Part shown: piece by piece, positions 48,491 through 57,457 of the stretch | Layout: each line of letters opens with the position of its first letter | Position numbering within the stretch: position 1 is the first letter of the stretch | Assembly: GCF_004358165.1 (NCBI RefSeq) | Contig: NZ_SMTG01000005.1 | Span: 186,001 to 250,000 of the forward strand | Length of the DNA: 64,000 bases | Direction: 5' to 3' | DNA from: Luteimonas terrae | GTDB taxonomy: Bacteria; Pseudomonadota; Gammaproteobacteria; Xanthomonadales; Xanthomonadaceae | Position numbers and translations under genes: made by a program | The notes under the pieces: model-generated | What the model was told of the DNA's origin: nothing | Database searches by the model: none | Seen by the model: the letters and a program-made list of their open reading frames with translations, nothing else

Positions 48491-49666
48491 ATGACCATCG
48501 TCCGCATGACCGACCTCGACCTTTCCGGCAAGCGCGTGCTCATCCGGCAGGACCTCAACGTCCCCGTCGAAGGCGGCAAGGTCACCTCCGACCAGCGCAT
48601 CACCGCGTCGTTGCCGACGCTGCGGGCCGCCCTCGACGCCGGCGCGGCGGTCATGGTCACCTCGCACCTCGGTCGTCCGAAGGAAGGCAGCTGGAGCGAG
48701 GCCGACTCGCTGGCACCCGTCGCCGCGCGCCTGTCGGAACTGCTGGGCATCGACGTGCCGCTGGTGCGCGACTGGGTCGACGGCGTCGAGGTCGCGCCCG
48801 GCCAGCTGGTGCTGCTGGAGAACTGCCGCATGAACGTCGGCGAGAAGGACGACGACGAGGCGCTGTCGAAGCAGTATGCGGCGCTGTGCGACGTCTTCGT
48901 CATGGATGCCTTCGGCACCGCGCACCGCGCGCAGGCCTCGACGCATGGCGTGATCCGCTTTGCGAAGACCGCAGCCGGTGGCCCGCTGCTGATGGCCGAA
49001 CTCGACGCGCTGGCCAAGGCGCTCGACGCGCCGGCACGGCCGCTGCTGGCGATCGTCGCGGGCAGCAAGGTCTCGACCAAGCTCGAACTGCTGGGCTCGC
49101 TGGTCGGCAAGGTCGACCAGCTGATCGTCGGTGGCGGCATCGCCAACACCTTCATCGCCGCGCTCGGTCACGACGTTGGCAAGTCGCTGGTCGAGACCGA
49201 TCTGCTCGACACCGCGAAGCAGATCATGGCCGACGCCAAGGCGCGCGGCGCCGAGATTCCGGTGCCGACCGACGTCGTCGTCGCGCCCGCGTTCGCGGCC
49301 GACGCGCCGGCCACGGTCAAGGCGGTCGATGCGGTGGGCGGCGACGACATGATCCTCGACATCGGTCCGGACACCGCGCAGCGCTACGCCGACATGATCG
49401 CCAAAGCCGGCACCGTGGTCTGGAACGGCCCGGTCGGCGTGTTCGAGTTCGACGCTTTCGGCAAGGGCACCGAGGCGCTGGCGCGTGCGATCGCGGCTTC
49501 GAAGGCGTTCTCGATCGCCGGCGGCGGCGACACGCTGGCCGCGGTCGACAAGTACGGCATCGCCGATGACGTGTCCTACATCTCGACCGGCGGCGGCGCG
49601 TTCCTGGAATTCCTGGAGGGCAAGACGCTGCCGGCGGTCGCGGCGCTCGACGCGCGCGGCGCATGA
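48491..49666 (+). CDS. pgk: Phosphoglycerate kinase
   Basis: A 391-residue glycolytic kinase transferring phosphate from 1,3-bisphosphoglycerate to ADP. Seen: [89 protein letters not shown] and the nucleotide loop [12 protein letters not shown]. Length matches bacterial Pgk. The stop overlaps the next gene by four bases (ATGA). pyk follows about 0.76 kb later, so the lower glycolysis genes are clustered. Confidence 0.97.
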   Translation: MTIVRMTDLDLSGKRVLIRQDLNVPVEGGKVTSDQRITASLPTLRAALDAGAAVMVTSHLGRPKEGSWSEADSLAPVAARLSELLGIDVPLVRDWVDGVEVAPGQLVLLENCRMNVGEKDDDEALSKQYAALCDVFVMDAFGTAHRAQASTHGVIRFAKTAAGGPLLMAELDALAKALDAPARPLLAIVAGSKVSTKLELLGSLVGKVDQLIVGGGIANTFIAALGHDVGKSLVETDLLDTAKQIMADAKARGAEIPVPTDVVVAPAFAADAPATVKAVDAVGGDDMILDIGPDTAQRYADMIAKAGTVVWNGPVGVFEFDAFGKGTEALARAIAASKAFSIAGGGDTLAAVDKYGIADDVSYISTGGGAFLEFLEGKTLPAVAALDARGA

Positions 49667-50304
49667 CCGACGCGCTGTTCTTCGATCTCGACGGCACGCT
49701 GATCGATTCGGAGGCGGGCATCCTCGGCGGCATCGCCCACACGCTCGACGTGCTGGGCCATCCGCCGCTGGACCGCGCGCAGCTGCTGCCGTGGATCGGT
49801 CCGCCGCTGCGCGACAGTTACGAGACCCTGTTCGACGGAGACCGCGAGCGCGCCGAGCAGGCGGTCGCGCTCTACCGCCAGCGTTACGACGCGGGCGGCT
49901 GGCGCGAGCACAGCGTCTATCCGGGCATTCCCGAGTTGGTCGGCGCGCTGCAGGCGGCCGGGCGCCGGCTGGCGGTCGTGACCTCGAAGAACGAAGGCTT
50001 CGCGCGGCGCATTCTCGAATCGCTGCCGTTTGGCGCGGCCTTCGAGACCGTGGTCGGCGCCAGCGAGGACGGCATCCGGCGCTACAAGCGCGAACTGATC
50101 GCCGAGGCATTGGCGCGGCTGGCGATCACCGCGCAGCAGGCCACGATGATCGGCGACCGCCTCTACGACATGGCCGGCGCCCGCCAGCACGACATGCGCG
50201 CGATCGGCGTGCTCTGGGGATTTGGCGACGCAGCGGAATTGCGCGCGGCGGGGGCTGATCTCGTGGTCGACACCCCGGCGGCGCTGCACGCCGCGATCGG
50301 CTGA
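49663..50304 (+). CDS. HAD-family phosphatase, phosphoglycolate phosphatase-like
   Basis: A 213-residue HAD hydrolase. Motif [12 protein letters not shown], motif II VVTSKN, motif III Lys in YKRELI, and motif [22 protein letters not shown] are all intact; the cap domain is helical (about 15-80). The subgroup resembles Gph/PhnX-type phosphatases. Its overlap with pgk suggests a phosphorylated glycolytic or damaged metabolite as substrate (phosphoglycolate is one option), but this is inference. The C-terminal [20 protein letters not shown] is typical of Gph-like proteins. Confidence 0.88.
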   Translation: MTDALFFDLDGTLIDSEAGILGGIAHTLDVLGHPPLDRAQLLPWIGPPLRDSYETLFDGDRERAEQAVALYRQRYDAGGWREHSVYPGIPELVGALQAAGRRLAVVTSKNEGFARRILESLPFGAAFETVVGASEDGIRRYKRELIAEALARLAITAQQATMIGDRLYDMAGARQHDMRAIGVLWGFGDAAELRAAGADLVVDTPAALHAAIG

Positions 50305-50429
50305 GGGCGCTGCGAATCCGCCGCCCGGTTTGGCAGTAAGCTGCGCGATCACGCGCGGACGTGATCGATGCAATGCCGATGCTGCCGCGCAACGTGCGTT
50401 TGACCACCGGTGGACATTAGACTCGGACC

Positions 50430-51920
50430 ATGACTTCGACCGACCTCCCTCAAGTTCCGGCGCATCGTCGCCGCACCCGCATTCTCGCCACGCTCGGTCC
50501 CGCGACCGACGCGCCCGGCGTCCTCGACGCCCTGATCGCCGCCGGCGTCAATGCCGTGCGTCTCAACTTCTCGCACGGCGATCCGGCCTCGCAGCAGGCG
50601 CGCGCCGACGCGGTACGTGATGCCGCCGATCGCGCCGGCGTCGAAATCGGCATCCTCGCCGACCTGCCGGGTCCGAAGATCCGCATCGAGAAGTTCGCCG
50701 ACGGCAAGGTGCAGCTGCGCGCCGGCGCTCGTTTCGATCTGGTCGCCGATCCCGATGCACCCCTGGGCACCGTCGACGAAGTCGGCGTGAGCTACCTCGG
50801 CCTGCCCGGCGACGTGGCGGCCGGCGACGTGCTGCTGCTCGACGACGGCCTGATGCAGCTGCAGGTGACGGGCGTGGAGGGCGCACGCATCGCGACCACC
50901 GTGCTCAACGACGGCGTGCTGTCGAACCGCAAGGGCCTCAACAAGCAGGGCGGCGGCCTGTCGCTGGGTGCGCTCACCGACCACGACCGCAACCTGATCA
51001 AGGTCGCCGCCGACATCGGCGTGGATTTCATTGCCGTCTCGTTCTGCCGCAACGCGGCCGACATGGAAGAGGCGCGTTCGATCGCGCGTTCGCACGGCAG
51101 TGACGCCGCGCTGGTGTCGAAGATCGAACGCACCGAGGCGATCGAGAACCTGGCCGAGATCATCGACGCCAGCGACGTGGTGATGGTCGCGCGCGGCGAT
51201 CTGGGCGTGGAGATCGGCGATGCCGAGCTGCCGGGCCTGCAGAAGAAGATCATCCGCGAGTCGCTGGCGCGCAACAAGGTGGTGATCACCGCCACGCAGA
51301 TGCTGCAGTCGATGGTCGAATCGCCGATGCCGACGCGCGCCGAGGTGCTGGACGTGGCCAACTCGGTCATCGACGGCACCGACGCGGTGATGCTGTCGGC
51401 CGAAACCGCGGCCGGCGCCTATCCAGTGCGCGCGGTCGAGACGATGGCGCGTATCTGCGTCGGTGCCGAGCGCCAGTTCGCCCACGACACCGATTTCGAG
51501 AAGGCCCAGCGCAACCTGGAACGCGCCGACCACGCGATCGCGATGGCGGCGATGTTCCTGTCCGAGCACATCGGCGTGGCTGCGATCGTCGCGATGACCG
51601 AGTCCGGCGGCACCGCGCGCTATCTGTCGCGCTTCCGCGGCGGCGCGTCGATCTACGCGTTCTCGCGCCACGACGGCGCGCGCCGGCGCATGTCGCTGAT
51701 GCGCGACGTGTTCCCGTTCGACTACGACAGCCGGGGCCAGACCCCGCGCGAAGCCGCGCGCGGCAGCGTGCGCCTGCTGGTCGAGGCCGGCCTGCTCGGC
51801 GCCGGCGAGCGCGTGGTGTTCACCAGCGGCGAGCACATGGAAACGCACGGCGCGACCAACACGCTGCGTCTGCTGCAGGTGGGTGCCGACGGCCGCGCGG
51901 AAGGGCTCGGCGAGCTCTGA
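50430..51920 (+). CDS. pyk: Pyruvate kinase
   Basis: A 496-residue enzyme producing pyruvate and ATP from phosphoenolpyruvate. Seen: RRTRILATLGPATD, VRLNFSHGDP, LADLPGPKIRI, the B-domain (about 70-170), MVARGDLGVEIGDAELPGLQ, ITATQMLQSMVESPMPTRAE, VANSVIDGTDAVMLSAETA and the C-terminal regulatory domain. The metal and substrate residues look intact. The 125-base gap upstream contains TTGACC and TAGACT, but at a spacing (12) too short for a promoter. Confidence 0.97.
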   Translation: MTSTDLPQVPAHRRRTRILATLGPATDAPGVLDALIAAGVNAVRLNFSHGDPASQQARADAVRDAADRAGVEIGILADLPGPKIRIEKFADGKVQLRAGARFDLVADPDAPLGTVDEVGVSYLGLPGDVAAGDVLLLDDGLMQLQVTGVEGARIATTVLNDGVLSNRKGLNKQGGGLSLGALTDHDRNLIKVAADIGVDFIAVSFCRNAADMEEARSIARSHGSDAALVSKIERTEAIENLAEIIDASDVVMVARGDLGVEIGDAELPGLQKKIIRESLARNKVVITATQMLQSMVESPMPTRAEVLDVANSVIDGTDAVMLSAETAAGAYPVRAVETMARICVGAERQFAHDTDFEKAQRNLERADHAIAMAAMFLSEHIGVAAIVAMTESGGTARYLSRFRGGASIYAFSRHDGARRRMSLMRDVFPFDYDSRGQTPREAARGSVRLLVEAGLLGAGERVVFTSGEHMETHGATNTLRLLQVGADGRAEGLGEL

Positions 51921-51930
51921 ACGCATCGGC

Positions 51931-51951
51931 GGTCCGGCAATGCCGGACCGT
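51931..51951. terminator. Bidirectional hairpin between pyk and the TonB-like gene
   Basis: A 9-bp perfect stem (CGGTCCGGC with GCCGGACCG) around AAT lies between two convergent stop codons, with no clear T-run. Confidence 0.6.
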
Positions 51952-52826
51952 CAGCGGTCGTCGATCAACGTCCCGCCCGGCAGGAAATTCCAGGTGCGGG
52001 TGACGTGCAGCACGTCGACCTCATCGCCGGTCGCCGGCAGCGGTGGATAGGGTTCGGCCAGCCGCGCGATGGCGAGCGCGGCATCGTCGAGCATCGGCGT
52101 GCCGCTGCTGCGGATGATGTCGGCGCGCTCGACCGAACCGTCGCGGCGGATCGCCACGCTGATCACCAGTTCACCGGCGAGCTGCCGGCGGCGCGCCTCG
52201 TCGGGATAATTGAGATTGCCGACGCGCTCGACCCGATCGACCCATTGCCGCAGGTACGCCGCGTAGGCGTACTCCTGCGTGCTGGCCGAGACGAACTTGC
52301 GCTTGGGTCGGCGCGCATAGCGTTCCGAACGCATGTGGATCTCGGCCGCAAGCCGCGCCATTTCCAGATCGCGCTCGATCTTCTCCGGCCCCCGCGGCAG
52401 CGTCGACGGGTCGGACTGCACGGTCGGGTCCTCGGCCGGCAACGTGGTCTCGCCGCGCGTGCTCGCGACCACGCGGTCGAGCGGGGCGGGCTGCGCGTCG
52501 GGCGACTGCGCGCGCAGTTCCATCGGCGCCACGCCGGTCGTGTCCTGCGGCATCTGGCCGATCTGCGCCTCGCGCGGCCGGTGGGTCTGCTCGTGCTCGC
52601 CGCCACCCTGGTTGCTGGCCTGGGCGAGGAAGTCGGCCTGGGCCTGGGTCAGCGGGCTGGTCGTCTCGGTCAGGATCACGTCCAGCGTCGGCATCACCGG
52701 CGCGGCGTCCTCGGTCGCGAAGCCGATGCCCAGCACCAGCAGGCCGTGCACCAGCAGCGACAGCACCAGCGTCGCACCCAGGCGCGCGCCGTCGTCGATC
52801 TGCGGGGGCGGCGCGGCGGCCTGCAT
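51951..52826 (-). CDS. TonB-family energy transducer
   Basis: A 291-residue protein: N-terminal membrane helix (about 16-36, with the S-x3-H motif SLLVH, Ser23 and His27), a periplasmic linker, a charged helical stretch (about 140-185), and a C-terminal TonB domain (YLRQWVDRVERVGNLNYPDE, GELVISVAIRRDGSVERADI, LDDAALAIARLAEPYPPLP). TonB couples the ExbBD proton motor to outer-membrane receptors; no exbBD is adjacent. In Pseudomonas aeruginosa tonB3 also sits by gshB and pilG and is needed for twitching motility, so a pilus-related role is plausible here. It follows gshB by 10 bases. Confidence 0.9.
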   Translation of the reverse strand: MQAAAPPPQIDDGARLGATLVLSLLVHGLLVLGIGFATEDAAPVMPTLDVILTETTSPLTQAQADFLAQASNQGGGEHEQTHRPREAQIGQMPQDTTGVAPMELRAQSPDAQPAPLDRVVASTRGETTLPAEDPTVQSDPSTLPRGPEKIERDLEMARLAAEIHMRSERYARRPKRKFVSASTQEYAYAAYLRQWVDRVERVGNLNYPDEARRRQLAGELVISVAIRRDGSVERADIIRSSGTPMLDDAALAIARLAEPYPPLPATGDEVDVLHVTRTWNFLPGGTLIDDR

Positions 52827-52836
52827 GCGGGGTCGA

Positions 52837-53799
52837 TCAGCGGGCGTCGGCGACGTACGGCCCGCGTTCGATCGCGTCGAACAGCAGGCCGGCGATGTTG
52901 GTGCCGTAGGCGGCGTCGATCTCGCGGATACAGGTCGGACTGGTGACGTTGACCTCGGTCAGCCAGTCGCCGATGACGTCGAGGCCGACGAAGCGCATGC
53001 CGCGTGCGGCCAGCGCCGGGCCGACCTGCGCCGCGATCCAGCGGTCACGGTCGCTGAGCGGCCGCGCCTCGCCGCGCCCGCCGGCGGCGAGATTGCCGCG
53101 GAACTCGTCGCCCTGCGGAATGCGCGCCAGGCAATAGTCCACCGGGACGCCGTCGATCAGCAGGATGCGCTTGTCGCCGTCGACGATCTCCGGCAGGTAG
53201 CGCTGCGCCATCGCCAGACGGCGGCCGCCGTCGGTCAGCGTCTCGAGGATCACGTTGAGGTTGGCGTCGCCGGCGACGGCGCGGAAGATCGACCGCCCGC
53301 CCATGCCGTCGAGCGGCTTGAGCACCGCGTCGCGGTGTTCGGCGACGAAGGCCTTGAGCGATGCCGCATCGCGGCTCACCAGCGTCGGCGGACAGCACTG
53401 CGGAAATGCCAGCGCGCCGAGCTTCTCGTTCATGTCGCGCAGGCCCTGGGGATCGTTGACGATCATCGCGCCCTGGCGCTGCGCCACCGACAGGATCTGG
53501 GTGTCGCCGACGAATTCCGGATCGACCGGCGGATCCTTGCGCATCAGCACCACGTCGCCTTCGCCGAAGCGGCGCAGCGCCGGTGTGCCGAGGGTGTACC
53601 AGTCCCTGGCGTCCTCGCGGACGCCCAGCGGCGCGACCCGCGCGACCGCGTCACCGCCGGTCATCGCCAGACCACCGGGCACCACGTAATGCAGCCGGTG
53701 ACCGCGGCGCTGGGCCTCGAGCAACATGGCGAACGTCGAGTCCTTGGCGATCCTGATCGACCCGATCGGGTCCATCACCACGACGACATCGAGGGACAT
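52837..53799 (-). CDS. gshB: Glutathione synthetase
   Basis: A 320-residue ATP-grasp enzyme joining gamma-glutamylcysteine and glycine. Seen: VVVMDPIGSIRIAKDSTFAM at the N terminus, LMRKDPPVDPEFVGDTQILS, VNDPQGLRDMNEKLGAL, VLKPLDGMGGRSIFRA (glycine-rich ATP loop), FRGNLAAGGRGEARPLSDRD and FVGLDVIGDWLTEVNVTSPT. Length matches E. coli GshB (316). It is divergent from pilG with about 180 bases between, and upstream of the TonB-like gene. Confidence 0.97.
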   Translation of the reverse strand: MSLDVVVVMDPIGSIRIAKDSTFAMLLEAQRRGHRLHYVVPGGLAMTGGDAVARVAPLGVREDARDWYTLGTPALRRFGEGDVVLMRKDPPVDPEFVGDTQILSVAQRQGAMIVNDPQGLRDMNEKLGALAFPQCCPPTLVSRDAASLKAFVAEHRDAVLKPLDGMGGRSIFRAVAGDANLNVILETLTDGGRRLAMAQRYLPEIVDGDKRILLIDGVPVDYCLARIPQGDEFRGNLAAGGRGEARPLSDRDRWIAAQVGPALAARGMRFVGLDVIGDWLTEVNVTSPTCIREIDAAYGTNIAGLLFDAIERGPYVADAR

Positions 53800-53899
53800 G
53801 CGTTCGACCTGCTGCAGATGGGCGTCCGATCTTATCAGGGGGCACCCGGGATGCCGCGGCGCGGCATTTGAGGCGTCGCGCACAAAGCCGTCGGAAATA

Positions 53900-53930
53900 T
53901 TGACAGTCCGACATCGCCCCGCGGTATAAC
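53900..53930 (+). promoter_or_regulatory. Candidate sigma-70 promoter of the pilG operon
   Basis: A perfect -35 TTGACA (53900-53905) and a -10 TATAAC (53925-53930) are separated by 19 bases, 52 bases before the pilG start. The spacing is slightly long. Confidence 0.55.
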
Positions 53931-53982
53931 TCCGTCCTGCACCGGCGTGCGAAATCCCGCGCCGCGCATCAGGGGAGATTGC

Positions 53983-54387
53983 ATGAGCAGTGACGACAAG
54001 CCGTCCACCGGCAGCCTCGACGGCTTGCGGGTGATGGTGATCGACGACTCGAAGACCATCCGCCGGACCGCCGAGACGCTGCTGCGTCGCGAGGGCGCCG
54101 AGGTGGTCACGGCCGTGGACGGGTTCGAGGCGCTGGCGAAGATCGCCGACCAGAAACCGCAGATCATCTTCGTCGACATCATGATGCCCAGGCTCGACGG
54201 GTATCAGACCTGCGCGCTGATCAAGAACAACCAGGTCTTCCGCAACACGCCGGTGATCATGCTGTCGTCCAAGGACGGCCTGTTCGACAAGGCCCGCGGT
54301 CGCATCGTCGGCTCCGAGCAGTACGTCACCAAGCCGTTCACGCGCGAGGAACTCCTCGACGCCATCCGTACACACGTCACCGCCTGA
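53983..54387 (+). CDS. pilG: Twitching motility response regulator PilG
   Basis: A 134-residue single-domain CheY-like regulator. Acidic pair Asp21-Asp22 (VMVIDDSKTIRR), phosphoacceptor Asp65 (IIFVDIMMPRLDGYQTC), Ser/Thr position in IMLSSKDG, and Lys in YVTKPFTREELL. An N-terminal extension of about 14 residues precedes the fold. A strong AGGGGAG site lies 7 bases before ATG. PilG promotes pilus extension downstream of the ChpA kinase in Pseudomonas; first gene of the chemosensory operon here. Confidence 0.95.
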   Translation: MSSDDKPSTGSLDGLRVMVIDDSKTIRRTAETLLRREGAEVVTAVDGFEALAKIADQKPQIIFVDIMMPRLDGYQTCALIKNNQVFRNTPVIMLSSKDGLFDKARGRIVGSEQYVTKPFTREELLDAIRTHVTA

Positions 54388-54404
54388 GCAGGGGAGAGCA
54401 GGGC

Positions 54405-54770
54405 ATGGCACGCATCCTGTTGATCGAGGATTCGCCGACCGACACCGCGGTGCTGACCCAGTGGCTGGAGCGCCACGGGCATCAGGTCACCGCGTCGGGC
54501 AGCGCCGAAGACGGCCTCGAGGCCTGCAAGCGCGACCGTCCGGACCTGGTCCTGATGGACGTGGTGCTGCCGGGCATGAGCGGCTTCCAGGCCACCCGCG
54601 CGCTGGCCAAGGACGCCGATACGGCCGGCATTCCGGTCGTCATCATCAGCACCAAGGGCATGGAAACCGACCGCATGTGGGGCATGCGCCAGGGCGCCAA
54701 GGGCTACATCGTCAAGCCGCCGACCGAAGACGCGCTGATCAGCCAGGTCAACGCGGTCCTGGCAGGCTGA
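54405..54770 (+). CDS. pilH: Twitching motility response regulator PilH
   Basis: A 121-residue CheY-like regulator with Glu8-Asp9, phosphoacceptor Asp52 ([20 protein letters not shown]), IISTKGME and Lys in [12 protein letters not shown]. In Pseudomonas it acts on the retraction side of the pilus response, opposing PilG. It begins 17 bases after pilG and its TGA overlaps the pilI ATG. Confidence 0.95.
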   Translation: MARILLIEDSPTDTAVLTQWLERHGHQVTASGSAEDGLEACKRDRPDLVLMDVVLPGMSGFQATRALAKDADTAGIPVVIISTKGMETDRMWGMRQGAKGYIVKPPTEDALISQVNAVLAG

Positions 54771-55330
54771 TGTCCACCACCCGATCCGGCGATGCACCCG
54801 TGACGGGTGCGTTCGCGCTGCTGGCCGAGTACGAGCGGCGCAGCCTGGCGCACAGCGTCGGCCTGCCCGACCAGCTCGACGCGCCCGGCCTGTGGCGCGG
54901 CGTCGGCTACCGCATCGGCCGGCGGATGCTGGCGTCCTCGTTCGACGAGGTCATCGAGATCCTGCCGATGCCGCCGGTCACCGCCGTGCCCGGCGCGCAG
55001 CCGTGGATGCTCGGCGTGGCCAACATCCGCGGCAGCCTGCTGCCGATCGTCGATCTCAAGCAGTTCCTCGAAGGCGAGCGCACCGTGCTGCAGGAAAGCC
55101 AGCGCGTGCTGATCGTGCGCCAGCCCGGCGGCGATGTCGCGCTGACGATCGACGAACTGTTCGGCCAGCGCAGTTTCCTCGAGGAAGACGAGGTCTCGGC
55201 CGACCGCATCGCCGAAGGCCGCTACGGCCACTTCGTCGATCGCGCGTATGCGCACGCCAACGCGACCTGGGGCGTCTTCAGCCTCGACCGTCTCGGTCGC
55301 ACCCCGGAATTCAGACAAGCCGCGGCCTGA
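54770..55330 (+). CDS. pilI: CheW-like adaptor PilI
   Basis: A 186-residue protein with a CheW domain linking the receptor PilJ to the kinase ChpA. The core shows [59 protein letters not shown] and the C-terminal [15 protein letters not shown]. The N terminus ([14 protein letters not shown]) is the usual PilI extension. Start ATG 54770 overlaps the pilH stop. Confidence 0.94.
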   Translation: MSTTRSGDAPVTGAFALLAEYERRSLAHSVGLPDQLDAPGLWRGVGYRIGRRMLASSFDEVIEILPMPPVTAVPGAQPWMLGVANIRGSLLPIVDLKQFLEGERTVLQESQRVLIVRQPGGDVALTIDELFGQRSFLEEDEVSADRIAEGRYGHFVDRAYAHANATWGVFSLDRLGRTPEFRQAAA

Positions 55331-55362
55331 CGGTCGCACCAGGACAGGAACGGAACGCCCGA

Positions 55363-57384
55363 ATGAGCACAGCCGCCGACACCCTTGCCGCCAAGCGCCG
55401 CACCTTCGGCACGAACTTCTGGGTCGTGCTGCTGGTCGTTTCCGGCGCGGTCCTGGTCCTCAACGCCGGCTACGGGCAATGGAACGCCTCGCGGCTGGGC
55501 GGTGCCAGCGCGTCGGCCTCGAACCTGCGCGTGGACAGCCAGCGCCTCGCCAACCAGGGCACCGAGGCCGTGCGCGGCAGCACCGAGGCCTTCACCGCGT
55601 TCAAGGCCACGCGCGCGCAGATCGACGGCGACATCCAGCAGCTCAATGCCAACTACGGCAGCACCGTCGGCGTGTCGGGCCCGATCGCCAAGGTCACCGA
55701 AACCTGGACGCCGCTGGGTGCGAGCGCGCAGCGTCTGGTCGACAGCGAGGCCGCGGTGACCGCGTTCGCCGGCCAGGCCCAGCGCTTCGTGCAGGGCGTG
55801 CCGCAGCTGCAGGCGCAGCTCGACGAACTGGTGCGTGCGATGTCGAGCAGTGGCTCGCCGTCCTCGCAGGTCTACATGGCGCTGCGCCAGGTGGTGGTGG
55901 CCGGCGACATGGCGCGCCGCGTGACCGAGGTGCAGGCCGGTGGCGCCAGCGCCGCGATCGCGGGCCAGGGCCTGCGCCGCAATGCCGAGGATTTCCAGCA
56001 GGTCATGAGCGGCCTGCGCGAGGGCGACCCGACCCGCGAACTGCAGGCCCTGACCAACGGCAACGCGCTGGCCGCGCTGGCGCGCGCCGACGAGGAGTGG
56101 ACGCGCCTGCGCGCCGAACTCGAGGCGATCCTCGGCAGCAGCGAACAGCTGTTCCAGGCCCAGGCCGCCGCGGCCGCGCTGGTCGCCAATTCCGACCAGC
56201 TGCTCACCGACAGCGAATCGCTGTTCAACGCCTTCACCTCGACCGGTTCGATGGGCGACGGGCAGATCCTGGGCAGCACCTGGATCAGCATCGTCGCCGG
56301 CATCATCGCGCTGGGCGCGATCGCCGGCCTGCTGGTGGCGCTGAACCGCGCGCAGCGCGAGCGCTACGAAACCACGATGGAACTCAACAACCGCAACCAG
56401 GAGGCGATCATGCGCCTGCTGGACGAAATGGGTTCGCTCGCCGAAGGCGACCTGACGGTCAAGGCCACGGTCACCGAGGACATGACCGGCGCGATCGCCG
56501 ACTCGATCAACTTCGCGATCGAGCAGCTGCGCAGCCTGGTGCAGACGATCAACGACACCTCGGTGCAGGTGGCGTCCAGCGCGCAGGAAACGCAGGCCAC
56601 CGCGATGCATCTGGCCGAGGCCGCCGAACACCAGGCGACCGAAATCAATTCCGCCTCCGACCGCATCAACGAGATCGCGGTCAGCATCGACCAGGTGTCC
56701 AAGAACTCGGCCGAATCGGCCGACGTGGCGCAGCGCTCGGTGCAGATCGCGACCAAGGGTGCGGGCGTGGTGCGCGAGACGATCGCCGGCATGGACTCGA
56801 TCCGCGACCAGATCCAGGAAACCTCCAAGCGCATCAAGCGCCTGGGCGAAAGCTCGCAGGAGATCGGCTCGATCGTCGAACTGATCAACGACATCTCCGA
56901 ACAGACCAACATCCTCGCGCTCAACGCCGCGATCCAGGCCGCGTCGGCCGGTGAAGCGGGCCGCGGCTTCGCGGTCGTGGCCGACGAAGTGCAGCGCCTC
57001 GCCGAACGCGCCACCAACGCGACCCGCCGCATCGAAACGCTGGTCCAGACCATCCAGTCCGACACCAACGAGGCGGTGACCTCGATGGAACAGACGACGT
57101 CCGAAGTGGTCGCCGGTGCACGCCTGGCCGAAGACGCCGGCACCGCGCTGGGCGAGATCGAAAGCGTGTCGACCAGCCTGTCCGACCTCATCCAGGGCAT
57201 CTCCACCGCCGCGCGTCAGCAGTCCTCGGCGGCGACCAACATCACCACGGCGATGCACACGATCCAGTCGATCACCCGGCAGACGTCGCAGGGCGCCAAC
57301 CAGACCGCCGAATCGATCGGCAACCTGGCGCAGCTCGCGGCCGACCTGCGCCGCTCGGTCGCCGACTTCAAGCTGCCGGCCTGA
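55363..57384 (+). CDS. pilJ: Twitching motility methyl-accepting chemotaxis protein PilJ
   Basis: A 673-residue inner-membrane chemoreceptor. Membrane helix 1 is at about 18-40, a periplasmic domain follows (about 41-300, with the PilJ-type repeats [19 protein letters not shown] and [15 protein letters not shown]), helix 2 is at about 305-325 ([20 protein letters not shown]), then HAMP and signalling domain. The hairpin tip reads [20 protein letters not shown] followed by [19 protein letters not shown]. It senses signals linked to retracting pili and controls ChpA. Start ATG 55363. Confidence 0.95.
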   Translation: MSTAADTLAAKRRTFGTNFWVVLLVVSGAVLVLNAGYGQWNASRLGGASASASNLRVDSQRLANQGTEAVRGSTEAFTAFKATRAQIDGDIQQLNANYGSTVGVSGPIAKVTETWTPLGASAQRLVDSEAAVTAFAGQAQRFVQGVPQLQAQLDELVRAMSSSGSPSSQVYMALRQVVVAGDMARRVTEVQAGGASAAIAGQGLRRNAEDFQQVMSGLREGDPTRELQALTNGNALAALARADEEWTRLRAELEAILGSSEQLFQAQAAAAALVANSDQLLTDSESLFNAFTSTGSMGDGQILGSTWISIVAGIIALGAIAGLLVALNRAQRERYETTMELNNRNQEAIMRLLDEMGSLAEGDLTVKATVTEDMTGAIADSINFAIEQLRSLVQTINDTSVQVASSAQETQATAMHLAEAAEHQATEINSASDRINEIAVSIDQVSKNSAESADVAQRSVQIATKGAGVVRETIAGMDSIRDQIQETSKRIKRLGESSQEIGSIVELINDISEQTNILALNAAIQAASAGEAGRGFAVVADEVQRLAERATNATRRIETLVQTIQSDTNEAVTSMEQTTSEVVAGARLAEDAGTALGEIESVSTSLSDLIQGISTAARQQSSAATNITTAMHTIQSITRQTSQGANQTAESIGNLAQLAADLRRSVADFKLPA

Positions 57385-57457
57385 GCCTCGGAACGGATTT
57401 CATGACTGTCAGTTTCCTTCGCGCACGCGCGCGCGGCTTCCGCGCCGGAGCCGCCGC

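Noticed and set aside
50400..50423. TTGACC/TAGACT as pyk promoter
   Set aside because: The spacing is only 12 bases.
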